This document shows, in pieces, positions 5,661-8,387 of a DNA stretch of 8,387 bases. The DNA is from Kiritimatiellia bacterium (GTDB lineage Bacteria > Verrucomicrobiota > Kiritimatiellia > RFP12 > DVOR01): contig JAFYMU010000070.1 in assembly GCA_017548245.1 (NCBI GenBank), forward strand, positions 1-8,387, read 5' to 3'. Numbering within the stretch: the first letter of the stretch is position 1; each line of letters starts with the position of its first letter. A model generated the notes under the pieces. It worked only from the letters and a program-made list of their open reading frames with translations. It searched no databases and had not been told where the DNA came from. Both the position numbers and the translations under genes were made by a program.

Positions 5661-6899
5661 TTATCGGCTCCAGGCGGGGTTTAACCACGTCCCCTTCCCA
5701 GAGAAAGGTTTGTAAGGTGCTTCGCCCTTTTCAGCGGCGTCCAACACCCACAGCGAGGTCTCCTTGCCCTGCTTCCGAGCGGCCACCACGTGGCGACCAT
5801 CAGGAGCCCAAGAGGGAGACTCATATTGTTCGTTAACTGGTGTCAAGTAACGAAGCGAGGATTCGCCCACATCCGGATTCATGAGCGCAATGCGATAGGG
5901 TGCGCCACGACGCGTGGCAAAGACAATCCCATGCTTGCTCCAATCCGGCTGCACGCTTTCGCCACCCTTCAGGGTTAAACGACGACTCTGTGCCGTGGCG
6001 ACATCGACGATGTACAGTTGCGGCGACCCGGATGCGTCCGAGACGTAACAGATGCGTTTCCCATCGGGCGACCAACACGGGCTAGCTTCTGCCGCCAACT
6101 TCGTGCGGGTCAAACGCACCAGCTTCTTCGTCACGACATTCATCACATAGAGCTCAGGATTGCCCTGGTGTGACAAGATAATCGCGACCTGATTGGGATC
6201 CTTGGGCGAAGGCACGGCACCCGTGCTCAACCCCTTAAAGCTTGCCAAGCGTTCCACCGAGCCCGTTTTCACGTCGGCTTTGAACACGGCTGCATAGCCC
6301 AATCGATAACTGGTGAAATAGAGCGTGCGACCATCGGTTCCCCAACGCGGCCCCACAATCGGCGAACTGTCCGAGGTGATCCGCTTGAGGTTTTGACCGT
6401 CATAGTCACAAATGTAAAGATCTTGGATGGCCTGACCCGTGCGCGTCTTACCCGACTGGTAGACCATAGCAAACTGGCTCTGCGCGATGCCGCGTTCGCC
6501 CGTCGTTGCATTCACAATCGCATCAGCCAATTCATGGGCGTGACGACGTGCAGAGGCCGTATCCACCGCCGCGCGATTCCATGCAAAACGCTTCCCCGGC
6601 CAAGCCACCGTAAGCGCTTCCGTGACGCCCGAAGCGCCCGAGAGCGAACCCGTGACCTTCACTTGACCCGCCTGGGCAAAACGGTACCAACCGCTACGGA
6701 AGAGGTCATTTTGCAACGTTTTATAAAACGTCTGACCAGCCGCACCCGAGGCATTAACCCCCGACAGCGACAACGATTGACGCGCCACGCCCTTGACGTT
6801 CACATCAATCACAGGGGCTTCTGCCGCAACGCTCATCGGCGCCATTGCCGTCAGCAAGCAACATCCAATAAAAAGAAAAGAAAAATTACGCAACTTCAT
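5661..6899 (-). CDS. tolB: Tol-Pal system periplasmic protein TolB
   Basis: 412 aa, close to the usual about 430. The N-terminal signal peptide is probably cut near residue 26 (VAA|EAP). An alternative lipobox-like IGC ends at Cys13 but would give a very short lipoprotein signal. Residues about 28-165 form the N-terminal alpha/beta domain. After that come PD40/WD40-like propeller blades: GPRWGTDGR, SPCWSPDGK, QPDWSKHG, SPSWAPDGR and a closing NPAWSR. TolB binds Pal and links it to the inner-membrane TolQRA motor; here only pal follows. The start is the ATG after GAGAGG (6905-6910, 5-nt spacing). Directly upstream lies a consensus extended -10 element, so tolB appears to head its own transcription unit. 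The protein-level call is strong even though tolQRA lie outside the window. Confidence 0.95.
   Translation of the reverse strand: MKLRNFSFLFIGCCLLTAMAPMSVAAEAPVIDVNVKGVARQSLSLSGVNASGAAGQTFYKTLQNDLFRSGWYRFAQAGQVKVTGSLSGASGVTEALTVAWPGKRFAWNRAAVDTASARRHAHELADAIVNATTGERGIAQSQFAMVYQSGKTRTGQAIQDLYICDYDGQNLKRITSDSSPIVGPRWGTDGRTLYFTSYRLGYAAVFKADVKTGSVERLASFKGLSTGAVPSPKDPNQVAIILSHQGNPELYVMNVVTKKLVRLTRTKLAAEASPCWSPDGKRICYVSDASGSPQLYIVDVATAQSRRLTLKGGESVQPDWSKHGIVFATRRGAPYRIALMNPDVGESSLRYLTPVNEQYESPSWAPDGRHVVAARKQGKETSLWVLDAAEKGEAPYKPFSGKGTWLNPAWSR
6716..6731. repeat. 16-bp perfect palindrome inside tolB
   Basis: ACGTTTTATAAAACGT equals its own reverse complement over all 16 bases. It lies in codons 57-61 of tolB (Thr-Phe-Tyr-Lys-Thr), about 170 nt after the start codon. 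It could be a dimeric-protein binding site or chance; no second copy was seen in the window. Confidence 0.5.
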
Positions 6900-6904
6900 A
6901 ATCG

Positions 6905-6919
6905 CCTCTCATTATAGCA
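6905..6919 (-). promoter_or_regulatory. Extended -10 promoter element and SD of tolB
   Basis: On the minus strand TGCTATAAT (6911-6919) is a perfect TGn-TATAAT extended -10. The -35 position at 17-bp spacing (6934-6939) is poor, as is common for extended -10 promoters. GAGAGG (6905-6910) follows at once and is the expected ribosome-binding site for the ATG at 6899. If transcription starts the usual 7 nt past the hexamer, near 6904, the SD would not be in the mRNA. Confidence 0.6.
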
Positions 6920-6932
6920 CAAGCCACCCCAA

Positions 6933-6958
6933 AAAGCACTTTTAATCAAAGTACTTTT
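6933..6958. repeat. Tandem palindromic 11-mers upstream of tolB
   Basis: Two copies, AAAGCACTTTT (6933-6943) and AAAGTACTTTT (6948-6958), differ at one base and are offset by 15 bp. The second contains a perfect 10-bp palindrome, AAAGTACTTT. They occupy the region just upstream of the -10 element. They can act as tandem operator half-sites, as an A/T-rich activator region, or as a weak 11-bp AT-rich hairpin (one G-U pair) ending the preceding operon. The rest of the gap, 6959-7001, shows nothing recognisable. Confidence 0.45.
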
Positions 6959-7001
6959 GTTGAAAGCGGCGACGTCCCACCACCGCGGGCAGAAGCGGAA
7001 A

Positions 7002-7568
7002 TCAATAACTCTGCTGTTGGCCTTCAACGGCAGAGAGCAGAATGGCGCCACCCAAAACCAACATCGGCGGAATGGGCGAACCCGCATAAATCGTCGTGCG
7101 CTGTTTCTGGATAAAGGGGTTAAAGCAACGTTCGTAACGCGCATAGTACTGCCCTTCAGCCGAGAGCAAATTGAACTTCTGCGGGATCAGGGTGCAGATA
7201 AAACGGCGCACCAAGGCGAGGAATAAGCTCTCCTCTTGCAAGATTGCCACTTCGCGTCCTTCACCATCTTCCACCACCCACGTGTCCCGCATTAAGGACT
7301 TCCATCCCTTGCGTTTCCACGTGCCGAGGCGAACCCCTGCGCGGTCAAAGACATCATATGCCGCGCTAAAATCAATGATGTTACGTGCCTGAATCAACAA
7401 GAAGGGTTCCGTCGCGCTTTCATCCGTGAAGACGCGAATGTCTTCCTTCAACTTAAACGCCTTCTGTTTGGAGAAGCCAATCTGGCGTCCCGCGGCATCA
7501 TAAATGTCAAACTTTGCCCCAAAGAGCGTCCAAAAACGACGACGAATCAAATAGTTGTAGGTTGCCAT
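7002..7568 (-). CDS. LURP-one-related / phospholipid-scramblase-like (tubby C-terminal-like fold) protein
   Basis: 188 aa. The N-terminus NYLIRRRFWTLFGAKFDIYD and the run of short beta-strand units each with a G-x-x-x-G-type turn are typical of the LURP-one-related superfamily, the tubby-like beta-barrel shared with scramblases. Key parts are SKQKAFKLKEDIRVF (33-47), ARNIIDFSAAYDVFD (61-75) and FNPFIQK (about 149-155). A hydrophobic helix near the C-terminus (PPMLVLGGAILLSAVEG) fills the barrel or anchors the protein in related proteins. Function is unknown in bacteria; lipid or membrane association is only suggested by the fold. The start has a full AGGAGG (7578-7583) 9 nt upstream. It lies 22 nt after the membrane-protein gene, so probably in the same operon. 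Confidence 0.75.
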   Translation of the reverse strand: MATYNYLIRRRFWTLFGAKFDIYDAAGRQIGFSKQKAFKLKEDIRVFTDESATEPFLLIQARNIIDFSAAYDVFDRAGVRLGTWKRKGWKSLMRDTWVVEDGEGREVAILQEESLFLALVRRFICTLIPQKFNLLSAEGQYYARYERCFNPFIQKQRTTIYAGSPIPPMLVLGGAILLSAVEGQQQSY

Positions 7569-7590
7569 ACCAACATTCCTCCTAAACGCA

Positions 7591-8115
7591 TTAGGCCAAC
7601 AAAAGAAGCGATAAGATAAGGCCGGGCATCAACAGGAGTCCCCACACCAAAACGCGCCACCACTCTGGACGTGCGATCGCGACACCCTTGGAAAAGAGTC
7701 GATGCAGAATTGCCAATAAAGGGAACTGAAAGACATAGCACCCCAATACGCGCAGAATCGGAATGAGATAAGCCATCGGGCACTGTTCATTCGAATACAG
7801 ATAGGAAAGTGCAACCATGACATACCAAAAAAGCCCCTCTATAATGCCTACTAAGAGGGCTTTTTCAGCAAACAACCATCGCCGAAGGGCCAAACTGACC
7901 GCAAAGGGCACCAAAACATAATCTACATAGAAGAGAATGAGCAGGACCCCTTGCCCCCAGAATTCCAACCTTTCAACAAAGAACTCATCACCAGCAATCC
8001 GATGTTGCAGATAAAGTGTAATCCAGTACGCGACTGCGGCGAGTACATACAGGAGCGCCACGCTCCAAAGAATTTTCGGTGCGTGACGCAAAAGGGTTTG
8101 ACGAATGGTTGCCAT
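7591..8115 (-). CDS. Small multi-pass membrane protein of unknown function
   Basis: 174 aa, not recognised. The sequence is dominated by about five hydrophobic helices, at roughly 14-36, 52-78, 84-107, 113-138 and 153-174, with a basic N-terminus (RQTLLRH). It ends directly in the last helix. No catalytic motif is visible. Two in-frame ATGs are possible: 8121, which abuts the preceding stop, and 8115. I prefer 8115 because GGAG (8125-8128) lies 9 nt before it but only 3 nt before the first ATG. It sits between an unrecognised gene and a LURP-one-related gene, apparently co-transcribed with both. The coding DNA in the middle of the gene (7817-7865) contains an antisense promoter-like sequence and a terminator-shaped inverted repeat. 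Confidence 0.8.
   Translation of the reverse strand: MATIRQTLLRHAPKILWSVALLYVLAAVAYWITLYLQHRIAGDEFFVERLEFWGQGVLLILFYVDYVLVPFAVSLALRRWLFAEKALLVGIIEGLFWYVMVALSYLYSNEQCPMAYLIPILRVLGCYVFQFPLLAILHRLFSKGVAIARPEWWRVLVWGLLLMPGLILSLLLLA
7817..7845 (+). promoter_or_regulatory. Near-consensus sigma70-type promoter antisense to the membrane-protein gene
   Basis: On the + strand ATGACA (7817-7822, 5/6 to TTGACA) is followed by exactly 17 bp and a perfect TATAAT (7840-7845). The start point would be near 7852, giving an RNA antisense to the membrane-protein gene and then to the partial gene upstream of it. No + strand gene lies downstream. This is a sequence match only. Confidence 0.4.
7828..7865 (-). terminator. 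Terminator-shaped inverted repeat within the membrane-protein gene
   Basis: Arms AAAAAGCCCCTCT (7828-7840) and AGAGGGCTTTTT (7854-7865) pair with one bulged base around a 13-nt loop. Read on the minus strand, the GC stem GCCCTCT/AGAGGGGC is followed by six T, the form of an intrinsic terminator. It also has a T tail on the + strand. It lies within codons for Glu-Lys-Ala-Leu-Leu to Glu-Gly-Leu-Phe, so translating ribosomes would normally keep it open. Confidence 0.45.
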
Positions 8116-8121
8116 AATCAT

Positions 8122-8387
8122 TTACTCCACAAGACCGCGGAGGGTGTCAATGGCGCGAACGATGGGTTTGTCGCCGCAACCATTGGCCGCCTTTTGGAGG
8201 TAACCGAGTTCTTCGCGGAAGGCTTCCTTCCCTGCCCCACTGTGGTCGCGCAGATACTGGATTGAGATGTCCGCGCAGGTCAAGAAGAACCACGGCGACT
8301 GGTTCACATGGATTACCGGCACGCCTTGGTAGGTGGCGTCACCCTTCAAGACCTTGGCAATGTTTCCACGTGCCGTCTTAGCACCCG
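8122..8387 (-). CDS. Unrecognised protein, C-terminal end only
   Basis: The last 88 codons of a gene that enters from the right edge, in frame from 8385 down to the TAA at 8124-8122. A TTG at 8349 could serve as a start, but the frame is open through the window edge with protein-like sequence (AKTARGNIAKVLKGDA), so I treat it as partial. The fragment is soluble-looking, with alternating strands and helices: GVPVIHVNQSPWFFLTCADISIQYL, then a charged helix REELGYLQKAANG. It has two cysteines. I recognise no family. Its stop touches the next gene's first ATG, and GGAG for that gene lies inside its last codons, so the two are probably co-translated. Confidence 0.65.
   Translation of the reverse strand, partial: GAKTARGNIAKVLKGDATYQGVPVIHVNQSPWFFLTCADISIQYLRDHSGAGKEAFREELGYLQKAANGCGDKPIVRAIDTLRGLVE
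8125..8128 (-). promoter_or_regulatory. Ribosome-binding site that decides the membrane-protein start
   Basis: GGAG inside the last codons of the upstream gene lies 3 nt from the ATG at 8121 and 9 nt from the in-frame ATG at 8115. The 9-nt spacing matches other SD sites in this window, such as those of the RdgC-like gene and the LURP-one-related gene, so 8115 is favoured. Confidence 0.5.

Noticed and set aside
7529..7568. Twin-arginine-like string RRRFW at the N-terminus of the LURP-one-related protein, next to tat genes
   Set aside because: It is not followed by a hydrophobic signal stretch or cleavage site but by the first strands of the conserved domain; the Arg-rich start is part of the family pattern.
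8122..8349. A complete 75-codon gene starting at TTG 8349
   Set aside because: The same frame continues without a stop to the window edge with plausible protein sequence, and no SD was seen before the TTG; treated as a partial gene.
1..8387. CRISPR array, tRNA/rRNA gene, insertion sequence, prophage or defence cassette
   Set aside because: No spaced direct repeats, cloverleaf, transposase or integrase motifs, or terminal inverted repeats were found; coding density and gene content look like core chromosome.

Overview
The window is a compact stretch of Gram-negative chromosome in which every supported gene lies on the minus strand, so transcription reads from high to low coordinates. No tRNA, rRNA, insertion sequence, CRISPR array or phage gene is visible. 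No stretch over 300 bases lacks a gene; the largest gaps are about 100 bp (6900-7001 and 4967-5071). A Pal lipoprotein and TolB imply a diderm envelope. The RdgC-like protein is of the longer, non-enterobacterial type, and the 188-aa protein belongs to the LURP-one/scramblase-like superfamily. Together with the mid-range, slightly GC-rich composition, this suggests a lineage outside the Gammaproteobacteria. A PVC-group bacterium (Verrucomicrobiota/Kiritimatiellota/Lentisphaerota) or a deltaproteobacterium-like lineage is my guess, but taxonomy cannot be settled from this window.

There are three blocks in transcription order. Block A (8387-7002) holds the C-terminal end of an unrecognised protein, a small five-helix membrane protein and a LURP-one-related protein. 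The spacing (0-6 and 22 nt) fits one operon. Block B (6899-5072) holds tolB and pal, 28 bp apart, the periplasmic and outer-membrane parts of the Tol-Pal envelope system. tolQ, tolR and tolA are not here. A consensus extended -10 element sits just in front of tolB, and a strong hairpin with a U-rich tail follows pal. Block C (4966-1, running off the left edge) is a tightly packed seven-gene chain: tatB, tatC, an RdgC-like recombination protein, queE, an alpha/beta hydrolase, nth (endonuclease III) and a HAD phosphatase. Junctions in block C are overlaps of 1 or 4 nt or gaps of 2-6 nt, so translational coupling is likely although the functions are mixed: protein export, recombination, tRNA modification, esterase, base-excision repair and phosphatase.

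Most of the window is conserved housekeeping sequence, and I see no obvious new defence or mobile system. The signals not explained by the gene list are mainly non-coding. One is a near-consensus sigma70-type promoter on the + strand, antisense inside the small membrane-protein gene. It overlaps a terminator-shaped inverted repeat (7817-7865). Another is a tolB promoter so close to the start codon that the leader would be about 5 nt. Upstream of it lie tandem palindromic 11-mers. There is a 16-bp perfect palindrome early in tolB and a nested hairpin between pal and tatB. At protein level, notable points are substitutions at two conserved TatC acidic positions, an arginine at the usual Gln position of endonuclease III, and a long acidic/proline tail on the Tat A/B-type subunit.
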